Shown here: piece by piece, positions 27,163 to 37,299 of the stretch
How positions within the stretch are numbered: position 1 is the first letter of the stretch
Layout: each line of letters begins with the position of its first letter
Program-made: the position numbers and the translations under genes
Notes under the pieces: generated by a model
Told to the model about the DNA's origin: nothing
The model's database searches: none
The model's input: only the letters and a program-made list of their open reading frames with translations
IMG/VR virus record: IMGVR_UViG_3300023184_005116
Coordinates: 38,758-102,757 of that record
Source of the DNA: a virus
DNA: 64,000 nucleotides
Strand: one strand, 5' to 3'

Positions 27163-27495
27163 ATGTTTATAGAATTTGAAAAAGAGATCCCTTTCTTTTT
27201 AAAGACCTTAAGAAATACGATCAATGGCCACAAAATAAAAAATGGTACAATCGTAATTGAAGTACCAGGTTTTACGAAATCTGATCTAAAGATTACTTTA
27301 GAAGGATACGTAATGAGCGTTACCGGTAAAAAAGAGATATTAGGAGAAGCCTATGAGATTGATCAAAAAATAGTTTTACCTGCAGGATCTTTAAATTCTG
27401 ACGATCCAATTACAGCTAAGGTTGAAGATGGTTTACTTTATATTAGTCTTAAAAAATCTGAAAGAAGTAAACAAACAACAGTAGACATTTCTTAA
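27163..27495 (+). CDS. Hsp20-type small heat-shock protein
   Basis: 110 residues forming an alpha-crystallin domain: IVIEVPGFTKSDLKITLEG, VMSVTGKKE, and a terminal VEDGLLYISLKK, the usual GxLxI-type ending. The N-terminal arm is very short and the C-terminal extension is SERSKQTTVDIS. Small Hsp20-like proteins are common in T4-like phages and probably act as a holdase chaperone for phage or host proteins during infection. It has its own gap of 67 bases after a terminator, so it is likely to have its own promoter. Confidence 0.85.
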   Translation: MFIEFEKEIPFFLKTLRNTINGHKIKNGTIVIEVPGFTKSDLKITLEGYVMSVTGKKEILGEAYEIDQKIVLPAGSLNSDDPITAKVEDGLLYISLKKSERSKQTTVDIS

Positions 27496-27554
27496 TATCC
27501 CTATAAAGGCTAGAGCGATTAAACTATATTTTCTGTTCTTGTAATATATACACT

Positions 27555-28151
27555 ATGGAACATTTAATAGAATTTAATCGCTTTAGGTCTATAAACGAAA
27601 GTGTAGTTGCAGTTACATCTAATTGGTTTTTAATACACGACGAAGGATCTTTCCAAAAGAAAGAAGAAGGCGGTTATTTAGTATTTAACCAAAAGGGTAA
27701 TTTTACAATTGTTTATAAAAAGAAAAATTCGGAGGAAGAGGAATCTAGACTTGAATTTTTTGTTTCTAAAGAAGCATCCCCTGATAAAAAAAGCTTGTGT
27801 CAATGTACCATAATTTCTAAGGATGGTAAAACAACAGCAAAGAAAGTATTTGATAATATTGATGCAGTATCCGTATGGGAAATATTAGCCATATTTTTCG
27901 ATTATTCTGATATTGAAAAGGAAAACAAGGAAGAAGCTAATAGATTCATTCTAGGTATGTCTAAATCATTAAAAGCATTGGTAAAATCTGAATATGCAGA
28001 TCAACTTCCTGCATCATTTAAAGCATTAGTAAAATATACAAAAGAAGGTTCTGAAAAGTCTAATCCTAATATTAAAATAAATTCTGAAAGTGATAAGTTT
28101 AAATTTGAAGAATTAATTACCAGATTTATAGAATTCTTTAAGAAATCTTAA
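27555..28151 (+). CDS. Putative packaged protein with capsid-targeting-like N-terminus
   Basis: 198 residues beginning MEHLIEFNRFRSINE|S (cut site INE). No domain recognised in the rest, which is Lys/Glu-rich with a helical C-terminal half. A TAATATATA element lies at 27542-27550, close to the ATG. Its 3' end overlaps the convergent gene at 28148-28459 by 4 bases. Confidence 0.55.
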   Translation: MEHLIEFNRFRSINESVVAVTSNWFLIHDEGSFQKKEEGGYLVFNQKGNFTIVYKKKNSEEEESRLEFFVSKEASPDKKSLCQCTIISKDGKTTAKKVFDNIDAVSVWEILAIFFDYSDIEKENKEEANRFILGMSKSLKALVKSEYADQLPASFKALVKYTKEGSEKSNPNIKINSESDKFKFEELITRFIEFFKKS

Positions 28152-28459
28152 GAAACTGATATTTCCTTCTTTTTTAATTCTTCCAAGAAGTTTTTCCAAA
28201 CCTGTAGTCCGTCTTTTATTCCTGATTTTGGGAATTTATGAAATTCCGCTCTTTGCGACATAATGTAAGCTGCTATTATAGCATCTTTTACTTCTATCTC
28301 TTTCTTTTCAATCATGTCCTGTAATCTTCTTACGGATCTTAATGCCTCATCTCTGTTTACGAATCTTAGTCCTTTGGGATGTTTATTTCCCTTAGCAAAA
28401 GGATTTATGTCGTTTAGATAAACTTGCTCAAAAAGTTTGAATGGTAGAATATTTTTCAC
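28148..28459 (-). CDS. Putative packaged small protein, minus strand
   Basis: 103 residues from a GTG start: MKNILPFKLFE|QVYLND, sharing FKLFEQVYL with the metallopeptidase-like protein at 21154. LFE is the predicted prohead-protease site. The mature region is basic and helical (RDEALRSVRRLQDMIEKKE). One of only three clear minus-strand genes in the window. On the minus strand GAATATATAGG lies just upstream (about 28463-28473). Confidence 0.5.
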   Translation of the reverse strand: MKNILPFKLFEQVYLNDINPFAKGNKHPKGLRFVNRDEALRSVRRLQDMIEKKEIEVKDAIIAAYIMSQRAEFHKFPKSGIKDGLQVWKNFLEELKKKEISVS

Positions 28460-28486
28460 ATCCTATATATTCTTTTCCGTAATAGA

Positions 28487-28515
28487 TTGAAACCTCTACT
28501 GAAGATTGCTATAAG
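28487..28515 (+). promoter_or_regulatory. Sigma70-like promoter upstream of DNA polymerase gene
   Basis: TTGAAA (28487-28492), 17 bases, then TATAAG (28510-28515), seven bases before the ATG of the polymerase N-terminal gene. It lies in the divergent gap with the minus-strand gene. The match is to the general primary-sigma consensus, which Bacteroidota use only in modified form, so this is a candidate early or middle promoter. Confidence 0.4.
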
Positions 28516-28521
28516 ATAGTT

Positions 28522-29928
28522 ATGATAATAGATATTGAAACATCAGGATCTAACCTCTCTGTCTCCCATTATACCGAGGAAGGAGAGGTAAAATTTTTAA
28601 AATTACCGATCCCGAAATCTCAACAATTTGTATGGCAAAAAACTTCAGCATCAGATAAAAACAGAGATAAAGAATGGCTTTCGTGGGATGGATTACCAGT
28701 AAAAAAAGTTAGTACTTATAAACTTGACAAATATCGAGTAGTTGAAATATTAGAATCCTTTGATAAGGAAATAACTAAGCCTCTTTGGGAATATCAAACC
28801 CCTAAAAAGTACTTTGTCGATATTGAGGTTGAGATAACCGACAATCGGGCAGATTCTTTAGATACAGAAAATGCTAAAAATAGAATTCTCTCAATTGGTA
28901 TGGCTTCTTCCCACGGGAAGATACTTGTTATTGGTCTGGAGGATATAGAGCCAGAAAGAATACTTAAAATAGAAAAAAGAATTAAGGAGCATTTTAAAGG
29001 ACAGGAAGGGGATTGGTCTTTCAATTATAGAAAATTTGAAAGCGAATTTGATATGCTCTATACCTTTCTATCTAAGCTGGTTCCTAAAATGCCATTAATT
29101 ACTGGATGGAACTGGTTTGGATATGACTGGCCTTACATTGTAAACAGATGTAAAAGATTAGGTATAGAACCAAGTATATGCTCTCCAAGTGGTGTATTAA
29201 AAGGCAAGAAGCAAATGCCAATGCACATTTTAATGGTCGATTATCTAGAGATCTATAAAAAATGGGATAGGGTAATTAAAGTTAGAGAATCTAATTCGTT
29301 GGATTATGTTGCAACTCAAGCTATAGGAATTAAAAAAATTCACTACCAAGGAACTCTTAAGGATTTATACGAATCAGATTTTGAAACGTTTATTTTCTAT
29401 AACGCAGTTGACTGTGTGTTAGTACATTATATTGACAGAAGATTGGATACACTTTCTACATTCTTTAAGATTGCAGAAGTAAGTGGGGTAGAGATCGATA
29501 GAGCACTTTCACCAGTTTGGACCACAGAGGTACTAATGCTTAAAAAATTCTTGGATAGAAAACAAGTAATTATAAACGAGAGAAAAGAAGAAACACACGT
29601 AAAATTTGAAGGAGCATATGTAAAGAAGCCAGAAAAAGGTCTTTACGAATGGATTGCATGTTACGACTTTGCTTCACTATATCCCAATACGATGATGCAA
29701 TGGGGGATATCACCTGAGATTTATTTAGGTAAGAATTTACAAAATATACCAGAAGGAGCTATTAAAACTTCTTCAGGGGCAGTCTTTTATAGTAAAGACG
29801 GGAAAGAGCCAATGTTAAGAGAAATTTTACAGGGATTATACACACAAAGAAAGGCTACTAAAAAGAAGTATTTCGAATGTGAAAAGGAAATTGAAAAAAT
29901 TAAAAAAGCAATAAAATCAAAATCATAA
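28522..29928 (+). CDS. Family B DNA polymerase, N-terminal half (exonuclease domain and polymerase motif A)
   Basis: 468 residues holding the front half of a T4 gp43-like replicative polymerase: exonuclease motif I YFVDIEVE (about 97-104), motif II GWNWFGYDWPYI (about 195-206), motif III YNAVDCVLV (about 293-301) and polymerase motif A YDFASLYPN (about 381-389). The protein then stops in a Lys/Glu-rich helix (KKKYFECEKEIEKIKKAIK) before motif B. Motifs B and C are encoded separately at 46203-47372. The two polypeptides probably associate through the finger-domain helices to form one enzyme. A dUTPase gene follows after 2 bases. Confidence 0.85.
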   Translation: MIIDIETSGSNLSVSHYTEEGEVKFLKLPIPKSQQFVWQKTSASDKNRDKEWLSWDGLPVKKVSTYKLDKYRVVEILESFDKEITKPLWEYQTPKKYFVDIEVEITDNRADSLDTENAKNRILSIGMASSHGKILVIGLEDIEPERILKIEKRIKEHFKGQEGDWSFNYRKFESEFDMLYTFLSKLVPKMPLITGWNWFGYDWPYIVNRCKRLGIEPSICSPSGVLKGKKQMPMHILMVDYLEIYKKWDRVIKVRESNSLDYVATQAIGIKKIHYQGTLKDLYESDFETFIFYNAVDCVLVHYIDRRLDTLSTFFKIAEVSGVEIDRALSPVWTTEVLMLKKFLDRKQVIINERKEETHVKFEGAYVKKPEKGLYEWIACYDFASLYPNTMMQWGISPEIYLGKNLQNIPEGAIKTSSGAVFYSKDGKEPMLREILQGLYTQRKATKKKYFECEKEIEKIKKAIKSKS

Positions 29929-29930
29929 TT

Positions 29931-30398
29931 ATGGCAAACGTAGACAACGAATGTAAAGACTTAGAAATCAAGGATTTTTATGAGGAATCAACCTCACACC
30001 TTTCTGATATTATGGAACATCAGAAAAGAATGCAAGAAGAAACTTATGGAATTAAGTTTGAAGAAATGTCAATTAAGGACATTATGAATTTCTGGCATGT
30101 TAACACTCATGCAGTGATTGACGAGATCCACGAAATGACTGATGCTCTAGGAGGTATTAAGGATGGGAGTGGTAACGCAGTATGGAAATATTGGAAAAAA
30201 GATCATAAGAAATATGAGACCATGAAAATTTCAGATCTTTCTGAAAATGACAAGAAAGAACTCTTCATGGAGTGGATAGATATCTTACACTTTTTTATAA
30301 ACTATGCGGCTTCTATAGGACTAGATGCTAAAACCGTTTACAATTATTATTTCGCAAAAGCCGAGGAAAACAAACAAAGACAAAAAAGGGGATACTAA
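29931..30398 (+). CDS. Dimeric (all-alpha, MazG-like) dUTPase
   Basis: 155 residues. The motifs [12 protein letters not shown] (two metal-binding acidic residues) and [17 protein letters not shown], with a C-terminal Lys/Arg-rich [10 protein letters not shown], match the all-alpha dimeric dUTPase/dCTPase family. It hydrolyses dUTP to dUMP, keeping uracil out of DNA and feeding dTMP synthesis. It lies between DNA polymerase and NrdB in an evident DNA-precursor operon. Confidence 0.8.
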   Translation: MANVDNECKDLEIKDFYEESTSHLSDIMEHQKRMQEETYGIKFEEMSIKDIMNFWHVNTHAVIDEIHEMTDALGGIKDGSGNAVWKYWKKDHKKYETMKISDLSENDKKELFMEWIDILHFFINYAASIGLDAKTVYNYYFAKAEENKQRQKRGY

Positions 30399-30402
30399 AA
30401 AC

Positions 30403-31383
30403 ATGGAAGACATATTAAAACCAAATCCGAAAAGATTTTCGTTATTACCAGTACAACACCAGGATATCTGGAAAATGTACAAGACAGCAGAAGCTTCATT
30501 CTGGACTGCTGAAGAAATTGATTTAGCACAAGATATTACTCACTGGAGAGATAAGCTAAACGATAATGAGAGATATTTCATAAAGCACGTATTAGCCTTT
30601 TTTAACAACTCTGATGGCATAGTCAATGAAAACCTTGCCGCTAACTTTTTTAATCAGGTACAGTATCCAGAAGCACGTTGTTTCTATGGATTTCAATTGA
30701 TGATGGAGAACATCCACGGGGAGACATACTCTCTTTTAATAGATTCTTACATTTCCGATGAGGAAGAAAAAACACATTTATTTAATGCAATAGAAACTGT
30801 TCCCTCTGTTAAAAGAAAAGCTGATTGGGCTTTTAAATGGGTAGAGAATGGGACTTTTGCAGAAAAGCTAATTGCTTTTGCAGCCGTGGAGGGAATATTC
30901 TTTTCCGGATCGTTCTGTTCTATCTTTTGGTTAAAGAAAAGAGGATTAATGCCTGGTCTTTCCTTCTCTAATGAATTAATCTCTAGAGACGAAGGTTTAC
31001 ATTGCGATTTTGCTTGTTTACTTTACACTAACTACATTGAAGAGAAAATCCCAGAAGAAACTATTAAACAAGTAATTGGTGAAGCTGTAGAGATTGAAAA
31101 GGAGTTTGTTACTGCATCATTGCCTGTTAGATTAATTGGTATGAACTCAGATTTAATGTGCGAGTACATTGAATTTGTTGCAGACAGATTATTATTTTCA
31201 TTAGGTTGTTCTAAGATGTATGGTACTAAATGTCCTTTTGATTTCATGACAAATATTGCTCTTGAAAACAAAGGAAATTTCTTTGAAGGAAGAGTGGGAT
31301 CATACCAAAAATCTGGAGTTATGGATAGTGCAAAAGAAGGAAATAACAATACTAAATCGTTCACTATGGATGCGGATTTCTAA
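30403..31383 (+). CDS. nrdB: Ribonucleotide reductase, class Ia beta subunit
   Basis: 326 residues from the ATG at 30403, chosen over an upstream in-frame start because it follows the dUTPase stop by 4 bases and gives the usual NrdB beginning. Iron-ligand segments are visible: [24 protein letters not shown] (Glu and His) and [11 protein letters not shown] (Glu and His). It carries the diiron-tyrosyl radical cofactor needed by NrdA to reduce ribonucleotides. The C-terminal acidic tail (FTMDADF) fits the NrdA-binding peptide. NrdA is encoded at 32112, after an inserted fibre-like gene. Confidence 0.85.
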   Translation: MEDILKPNPKRFSLLPVQHQDIWKMYKTAEASFWTAEEIDLAQDITHWRDKLNDNERYFIKHVLAFFNNSDGIVNENLAANFFNQVQYPEARCFYGFQLMMENIHGETYSLLIDSYISDEEEKTHLFNAIETVPSVKRKADWAFKWVENGTFAEKLIAFAAVEGIFFSGSFCSIFWLKKRGLMPGLSFSNELISRDEGLHCDFACLLYTNYIEEKIPEETIKQVIGEAVEIEKEFVTASLPVRLIGMNSDLMCEYIEFVADRLLFSLGCSKMYGTKCPFDFMTNIALENKGNFFEGRVGSYQKSGVMDSAKEGNNNTKSFTMDADF

Positions 31384-31406
31384 TTTCTATTAGAATAATC
31401 TATCCT

Positions 31407-31414
31407 GATATATA
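31407..31414 (+). promoter_or_regulatory. Late-promoter-like element GATATATA
   Basis: GATATATA in the gap after nrdB, 16 bases before the GTG start of the fibre-like gene. It places a late signal between nrdB and nrdA. Confidence 0.5.
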
Positions 31415-31430
31415 AAATAAAATATTAAAA

Positions 31431-32033
31431 GTGTCTCAAAAAACCAGAACCCAGCTCAAGTCAATCTTTACCCAAGGTACTATACCTAGTCAACAAGATT
31501 TTGAAGATTTTATAGATAGTATATGGAACTTAAGCGATGACGGATCAATTGCAGGAGCAACTGGTCCGGCTGGAGCTATCGGAGCTACCGGTCCTTTCTT
31601 AGGTGGAGATTTTGGAGAATTATATTCTAATGGTTCAACAGGATCTTTTAGTACTGGTTTATTATCTGGTGCTTCTTGGATATGGGATACAGGAATAGTT
31701 GGAGAAACATACGGAACAACAGGAACAAACGGAGTAAGTGGTACTACTAATGCCTCTTTACAAATTTCAAATACCGGTGTTTATAGTGTTTCTGTTTCTT
31801 CAAATCTTGTAGTTTCTGGATTAACTGTAGATCCTATCACTATACAAGTTTTAGTCAATACTGCTACAAACCCAAAATTAACATTTGATGTATCATATGA
31901 AAAAGCATCATGGTCAGCTTTTTATTCTTTCACATCGGGAGATGTAATTACTCTTAAGATAAAAAACCCGTCATTGTCTAATGCAGTTGTTTCAACGGGG
32001 ACCTTGTTTATGAACATCATACAGATTAAATAA
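31431..32033 (+). CDS. Small tail-fibre-like protein with collagen-type repeats
   Basis: 200 residues from a GTG start (MSQKTRTQLKSIFTQGTIPS). The N-terminal 35 residues form a helical attachment-type segment (QQDFEDFIDSIWNLSDDG), followed by Gly-X-Y repeats (GATGPAGAIGATGPFLGG) and a beta-rich C-terminal domain resembling C1q- or TNF-like knobs. Likely a short virion fibre or decoration protein. Its position between nrdB and nrdA, with its own late element, makes it a probable insertion. Confidence 0.6.
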   Translation: MSQKTRTQLKSIFTQGTIPSQQDFEDFIDSIWNLSDDGSIAGATGPAGAIGATGPFLGGDFGELYSNGSTGSFSTGLLSGASWIWDTGIVGETYGTTGTNGVSGTTNASLQISNTGVYSVSVSSNLVVSGLTVDPITIQVLVNTATNPKLTFDVSYEKASWSAFYSFTSGDVITLKIKNPSLSNAVVSTGTLFMNIIQIK

Positions 32034-32111
32034 TTTAATAATTTAATTTTTTTAAAAAAGTAGAAACTGTGGGGAATAAAGTCCCTAAAATAAAAAAAAA
32101 CAACAAGTAAA

Positions 32112-34481
32112 ATGGAAGTAATAAAAAGAGATGGATCAAAAGAAAGGGTAAAATTAGATAAGATCCTAAATCGTGTTAAAAAACAATGTTATGGCTTAAA
32201 TATGGATTACATCGAGCCAATGGAAATTGCAAAAAAAGTAATTCATGGTTTATATGATGGTATTTCTTCCGTTGAGTTAGATACGTTAGCAGCTGAAACT
32301 GCTGCAGCTTTAACCCCGACACATCCGGATTATTCAATACTTGCCGCAAGAATTTCAATTACTTCTTTACATAAAACAACTCCTAAAAGTTTTTCACAGG
32401 TTATAGAGCAACTATATAGCTATGTTGATCCTAATACTGGGCAAAAAGCTCCTATGATTGCTGATGATGTTTATCAGATCATTATGGATAACTCAAAAGA
32501 TATAGATTCTCAGATAATTACTGATAGAGATTTGGACTATGATTATTTTGGGTATAAAACTTTAGAAAAATCATATCTTTTAAAAATCAATGGTAGCCCA
32601 GCAGAAAGACCACAGCAAATGATTATGCGTGTTGCTATTGGTATACATAAAACGGATCTAGCTTCTGCTTATAAAACATATGATTTAATGAGCCAAGGAT
32701 TCTTTACTCACGCAACACCTACTCTATTTAATTCAGGGACAAGAAGGCCACAATTATCTTCTTGTTTTTTAGTTTCAATGCAAGATGATTCAATTCAAGG
32801 TATTTATAAAACCTTGGCTGATGTAGCACAAATATCGAAAAATGCAGGAGGTATTGGTTTACATATCCATAATATTAGAGGTACAGGTTCATATATTAAA
32901 GGAACAAATGGTAATTCTAATGGGATCATTCCTATGTTAAAAGTATTTAACGAAACTGCTAGATATGTTGATCAAGGCGGTGGTAGAAGAAAAGGATCTT
33001 TTGCAGTTTATTTAGAGCCTTGGCACTGTGACGTAGAAGACTTTTTAAATCTTAGAAAAAATCACGGTAAAGAGGAAATGAGGGCTAGAGATCTTTTCTT
33101 AGCTTTATGGACTCCTGATTTATTCATGGAAAGGGTTAAAGAAAATGGGGATTGGACATTATTTTCACCTGATGAAGCACCAGGTTTAGCAGATGCTTGT
33201 GGTGATGAATTTAAAAAACTTTATACAAAATACGAATCACAGAATAAAGGAAGAAAGACTATAAAAGCTCAAGATCTTTGGTACAAAATAATTGAAGCTC
33301 AAATAGAAACTGGAGTTCCTTATATTCTTTATAAAGACGCTGCTAACCAAAAATCGAATCAAAAGAATTTAGGTACTATTAAATCTTCTAATCTTTGTAC
33401 AGAAATTATTGAATATTCTGATTCTAAAGAAACTGCAGTTTGTAATTTAGCTTCTATTGCTCTCCCTAAATTTATTATCCCTGGGAAAAAACCTAAGTAT
33501 GATTTTGCAGCACTAAAAGATATTGCTTATGTCTGTACTTTTAATTTGAATTGTGTAATTGATGTAAATTACTATCCAACAAAAGAAACAAAAACATCTA
33601 ATATGAAACATCGTCCTATCGGGATAGGTGTTCAAGGATTAGCAGACACTTTTGCTATTTTAAAAATAGCATTTGATTCAGAAGAAGCTAAACAATTAGA
33701 TCGAGAAATATTTGAAACAATCTATTATGGAGCTATGGAAGCTTCAGTAGATCTAGCAGAAAAAGATGGTGCTTACGAATCATTTGAGGGATCACCTTTG
33801 TCTAAAGGATTATTTCAATTTGATCTATGGAACGAAACCCCTTCAGATCGTTGGGATTGGGAAACATTAAGAGCTAGGGTGGTTAAGTCAGGTTCTAGAA
33901 ACTCTTTATTACTTGCACCTATGCCTACAGCATCAACAAGTCAGATCTTAGGTAATAATGAATGCTTTGAACCATTTACATCTAACATCTATATTAGAAA
34001 GACATTATCTGGGGAATTCCCAGTAGTTAATAAGCATCTTGTTAAGGATCTTGTTAAATTAAATCTTTGGAGCGAATCATTAAGAGATAAGATCATTATC
34101 AATAATGGATCAGTACAGGAAATTGATGCCATTCCTAATGATCTAAAAGCTATTTATAAAACAGCTTGGGAAATGAGTCAAAAAATAATTATTGATCATG
34201 CTGCAGCTAGAGGACCATTTATATGTCAAAGTCAAAGTATGAACTTGTTTGTTCAGGAGGCTAATTTTGCAAAGCTATCATCCGCTCATTTTTATTCATG
34301 GAGCAAAGGATTAAAAACAGGAAGTTACTATATTAGAACTAAAGCTGCTGCAACAGCAATTAAAGGTTTAGGAATTGATATGAATAAATCCGATGTTATA
34401 ATAAAAAACGAGGATGAAAACTATAGCGATTTAACATGTAGCATTGACAATCCGGAAGATTGTGAAGCTTGTGGATCATAA
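32112..34481 (+). CDS. nrdA: Ribonucleotide reductase, class Ia alpha subunit
   Basis: 789 residues. An ATP-cone lies at the N-terminus ([18 protein letters not shown]). The catalytic barrel has [11 protein letters not shown] (first redox Cys), SSNLCTEI (radical Cys with Asn and Glu) and [11 protein letters not shown] (partner Cys). [19 protein letters not shown] is the usual substrate-site segment, and the C-terminus ends CEACGS, the CxxC pair that relays electrons from thioredoxin or glutaredoxin. All key residues are present, so it should be an active allosteric reductase working with NrdB. Confidence 0.9.
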   Translation: MEVIKRDGSKERVKLDKILNRVKKQCYGLNMDYIEPMEIAKKVIHGLYDGISSVELDTLAAETAAALTPTHPDYSILAARISITSLHKTTPKSFSQVIEQLYSYVDPNTGQKAPMIADDVYQIIMDNSKDIDSQIITDRDLDYDYFGYKTLEKSYLLKINGSPAERPQQMIMRVAIGIHKTDLASAYKTYDLMSQGFFTHATPTLFNSGTRRPQLSSCFLVSMQDDSIQGIYKTLADVAQISKNAGGIGLHIHNIRGTGSYIKGTNGNSNGIIPMLKVFNETARYVDQGGGRRKGSFAVYLEPWHCDVEDFLNLRKNHGKEEMRARDLFLALWTPDLFMERVKENGDWTLFSPDEAPGLADACGDEFKKLYTKYESQNKGRKTIKAQDLWYKIIEAQIETGVPYILYKDAANQKSNQKNLGTIKSSNLCTEIIEYSDSKETAVCNLASIALPKFIIPGKKPKYDFAALKDIAYVCTFNLNCVIDVNYYPTKETKTSNMKHRPIGIGVQGLADTFAILKIAFDSEEAKQLDREIFETIYYGAMEASVDLAEKDGAYESFEGSPLSKGLFQFDLWNETPSDRWDWETLRARVVKSGSRNSLLLAPMPTASTSQILGNNECFEPFTSNIYIRKTLSGEFPVVNKHLVKDLVKLNLWSESLRDKIIINNGSVQEIDAIPNDLKAIYKTAWEMSQKIIIDHAAARGPFICQSQSMNLFVQEANFAKLSSAHFYSWSKGLKTGSYYIRTKAAATAIKGLGIDMNKSDVIIKNEDENYSDLTCSIDNPEDCEACGS

Positions 34482-34493
34482 ATAATTTTTAAT

Positions 34494-35087
34494 ATGAGAA
34501 TTAAAAACTTTGGAGATTTTGGTTCTAAAGAAACCGCTTGTATAATCTTTGTAGGTCCTCCTGGATGTGGAAAGGGTACTCAGTCTAAAATATTAGCAGA
34601 AAAAACGGGATATGATCACATTTCGACTGGCGATATACTTAGAAAATCTGAAGACCCGGAGGTTAAAGAAATGATGGGGACAGGTAAGCTTCTTCCTGAT
34701 GAATTAGTTGGGAAGGAACTTCAAAAGTATCTTAAAGAAAATAAGGATTCAAAGGGGTTTATATTTGACGGATATCCAAGAAATTTAAAACAGAAAGGAT
34801 TGCTGGATACAATTCTAACCAGGAATAATTTATCAATAAATAATATTTTTTATCTAAATGTTCCCGATAAAATTCTAAAAGAAAGGATAAAGGAAAGAGG
34901 TAAAACATCGGGAAGAAAAGATGATGAGGATCCAGAGGTATTTAAAATCAGAATGAATGAATATAACGACCAAACACTCCCAATGATTAAGAGTATGAAG
35001 AAACTAAAAGTCTTTAAAGAAATTGATGGAGAAAAAGAACTTGAAGAAATAACTGATGATATTTTGGCAAGTTTAGATGAAATTTAA
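34494..35087 (+). CDS. adk: Adenylate kinase
   Basis: 197 residues. P-loop GPPGCGKGTQ at about 21-30, AMP-binding HISTGDILR, FDGYPRN and ERIKERGKTSGRKDDEDPE show a short-lid adenylate kinase. It has about 14 extra N-terminal residues (MRIKNFGDFGSKET) compared with usual forms. That extension recalls the capsid-targeting pattern but lacks a clear (I/L/V)xE cut site. The enzyme balances AMP, ADP and ATP and may support dNTP synthesis beside NrdA. Confidence 0.85.
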   Translation: MRIKNFGDFGSKETACIIFVGPPGCGKGTQSKILAEKTGYDHISTGDILRKSEDPEVKEMMGTGKLLPDELVGKELQKYLKENKDSKGFIFDGYPRNLKQKGLLDTILTRNNLSINNIFYLNVPDKILKERIKERGKTSGRKDDEDPEVFKIRMNEYNDQTLPMIKSMKKLKVFKEIDGEKELEEITDDILASLDEI

Positions 35088-35124
35088 TACAACCAATAAT
35101 CTATAAAAATTAAAATAAAAAATT

Positions 35125-36339
35125 ATGTCTAAAACAAAAAAGGAAGAAATAGCTAACCAAGAGGCTAACACAAACCCATCAGTATGTCTCGTAATGATTG
35201 TTAAGAATGAAACAAACGTTATTAGAAGATGTATCGATTCTGTTAAAAATTATATCAATTATTGGGTTATCGTAGATACAGGATCTACTGATGGCACACA
35301 GGATATGATTAAGGATATAATGGAAGAATACAAAATCCCCGGTGAACTACACGAAAGACCTTGGGTAGACTTTGGATATAATAGAACAGAAAGTCTTGAA
35401 TATTCTAAAGGAAAAGCAGACTATAGATTAGTTATAGATGCTGACGATGTTCTTGTTGTAGAGGAAGGAAAAAATCCTTTTGAAGACTTAACGGAAGATT
35501 CTTATAAAGTTAAGATCAGATTAAACTCTTTAGCATATTACAGAACTCAAGTGGTAAGAGGAAATCAAGATTGGAAATATGTAGGGGTTTTACATGAATA
35601 TATTGCAGGACCAGAAGGGGTTGCTTTAACTGAGGATTTTCTTGAAGGCGTAGAAATGCACGCAGGAGTTTCTGGACATACTAGAGACATTAAAGGAAAA
35701 GACAAATATCATAATGACGCATTAACTTTTGAAAGAGCTCTTATCACAACTCCAAGAGAAGAAATGCCTATTGATTTGGAAAGAAGATATGTTTTCTATA
35801 TGGCTCAAAGCTATAGAGATGCTAATATGCTTGACAGATCTATAGATGCTTATCAAAGAAGAGTAGATCTGGGAGGATGGGAAGAAGAGGTTTATATCTC
35901 TAAATATTGGATTGCAAAACAAAAGCAAGCTCAAAATAAACCAGACTCCGAAATTATAGATGCTTATTTAGCCGCATGGGAATATCGCCCTAATAGATTG
36001 GAGTCTTTATACCACCTTATTAAATTCTTAGGATCTAGAAAAAGATATGCTTTGGCATTTGCACTTTCAACTATCGGAATGAAAACTGGACCTTGTTCTG
36101 ATATTCTTTTCGTAGAAGATGATATTTGGAAATGGAGAATGCCTGATGAATATTCTGTATTGGCTTACTATAATGGTAATGCAGAAGAAGCTGCTAAGAC
36201 TACACAAATTATTATAAATTCACCTATTTACCAATCTTTACCAGGATTTGAAAAGGAAAGAATTTCTAAAAATATGGAGTATTACACTAGCAGTTTAACA
36301 CCACAGGAGCAAAAAATAGAAGAACCGATAGAGTCATGA
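35125..36339 (+). CDS. Family 2 glycosyltransferase
   Basis: 404 residues. VCLVMIVKNETNVIRRCIDS, VDTGSTDGTQD and IDADD (the metal-binding DxD region, about 111-115) define a GT-A fold glycosyltransferase of family 2. The C-terminal half is helical with TPR-like periodicity. It transfers a sugar from a nucleotide donor; in a phage it may modify DNA bases, virion proteins or host surface glycans, and the target cannot be read from sequence. No base-hydroxymethylation gene is seen in this window. Confidence 0.75.
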   Translation: MSKTKKEEIANQEANTNPSVCLVMIVKNETNVIRRCIDSVKNYINYWVIVDTGSTDGTQDMIKDIMEEYKIPGELHERPWVDFGYNRTESLEYSKGKADYRLVIDADDVLVVEEGKNPFEDLTEDSYKVKIRLNSLAYYRTQVVRGNQDWKYVGVLHEYIAGPEGVALTEDFLEGVEMHAGVSGHTRDIKGKDKYHNDALTFERALITTPREEMPIDLERRYVFYMAQSYRDANMLDRSIDAYQRRVDLGGWEEEVYISKYWIAKQKQAQNKPDSEIIDAYLAAWEYRPNRLESLYHLIKFLGSRKRYALAFALSTIGMKTGPCSDILFVEDDIWKWRMPDEYSVLAYYNGNAEEAAKTTQIIINSPIYQSLPGFEKERISKNMEYYTSSLTPQEQKIEEPIES

Positions 36340-36347
36340 GATATATA
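36340..36347 (+). promoter_or_regulatory. Late-promoter-like element GATATATA
   Basis: GATATATA immediately after the glycosyltransferase stop, 17 bases before the ATG at 36365. It sits in an imperfect inverted repeat: TCATGA plus TATAGA on the left (36334-36349) against TCTATATCATGA on the right (36357-36368). Confidence 0.5.
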
Positions 36348-36364
36348 GAATAAAAATCTATATC

Positions 36365-36889
36365 ATGAATATTTTAAGATTTGCCCAATTTGTTAATGAA
36401 TCAAATTCTTCTTTAAACGAATCAGGTATACCTTTATACAGAGGAACAAGCTTTAATCCAGAAAGAACATTAAAAAGAAATAAACTTCTTGGAGAACTTC
36501 AAGATCTTTTAGGTCAAGTAATGACAGGATCTATTTCAGAACTTACAGTTCTTGCCGATATACCATCTCAAGGAAAAAATGCTCCTCAGTATGTAAAAGA
36601 TATGTATGCAGAAATGGGAATTAGCGGATATGAAAAAGCTAAGGAAGAAGGAGATGAGATTGAAGGTGAAGAAGAAGATGATACTTACGATCCAGAAACA
36701 GGTACTTACACTAAAGCTAAGTATAGCGTAGAAGAACCTGAAAGAAATATCTTTGTAGATTCTGAGTTTATTGTTAAGGACATAGATATGACAAAAGGTG
36801 TAATCCTAGGTATTCCATACTCTTTAAAGAGAAAAAATATAGTTGTAGAACTTGATCCTGAGGCAATTGACGAAGTTTTTATTAAGTAA
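36365..36889 (+). CDS. Putative packaged protein with capsid-targeting-like N-terminus
   Basis: 174 residues beginning MNILRFAQFVNE|SNSS (cut site VNE). The mature part has an acidic central segment (EEGDEIEGEEEDDTYDPE) and a beta-rich C-terminus. No family recognised. Its stop overlaps the start of the DUF192-like gene. Confidence 0.55.
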   Translation: MNILRFAQFVNESNSSLNESGIPLYRGTSFNPERTLKRNKLLGELQDLLGQVMTGSISELTVLADIPSQGKNAPQYVKDMYAEMGISGYEKAKEEGDEIEGEEEDDTYDPETGTYTKAKYSVEEPERNIFVDSEFIVKDIDMTKGVILGIPYSLKRKNIVVELDPEAIDEVFIK

Positions 36890-37266
36890 TGAATTATTTG
36901 GAAGATAACGATTGTTTAGATTTCCACTTAGTAAAGATAGGTAATAATACATTTGTTTTAGAGGAGTGTAAAAACTTCCCTGAAGGACTTTCAAAAAGAG
37001 AGCATCTCCACGAAAATGAAGGGATGCTCTTTTCTTTTGATTCAACAGGACATAAATCATTTCACATGAAAGATTGTCTTATTCCATTAGATATCCTATT
37101 TTTAGAAAACGGAAAGGTAAAAAAAATATTTCATAGCTGTAATCCTTGTGAAAGCGATGATTGTATGAAATTCGAATGCGAATCGGCAGACACAGTAGTA
37201 GAGCTCCTAGGAGGTACCTGTAAAAAGAATAATATCAGCGAAGGGCTAATCTATAGGCACTTTTAA
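36889..37266 (+). CDS. DUF192-family protein
   Basis: 125 residues. GMLFSFDSTGHKSFHMKDCLIPLDILFLENGKVKKI is the DUF192 core pattern (a small beta barrel found in bacteria and archaea). The C-terminal part is Cys-rich (SCNPCESDDCMKFEC), unlike the usual family end, and could hold a metal. Molecular function of DUF192 is unknown. It overlaps the previous gene by one base. Confidence 0.7.
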   Translation: MNYLEDNDCLDFHLVKIGNNTFVLEECKNFPEGLSKREHLHENEGMLFSFDSTGHKSFHMKDCLIPLDILFLENGKVKKIFHSCNPCESDDCMKFECESADTVVELLGGTCKKNNISEGLIYRHF

Positions 37267-37299
37267 GAAACTTTTCCCTATTTTCACTCTTAAATTTTT

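Noticed and set aside
32034-32111. Terminator between the fibre-like gene and nrdA
   Set aside because: Only a 4-base stem (GGGA/TCCC) is visible and the T-run precedes it, so an intrinsic terminator is not supported.
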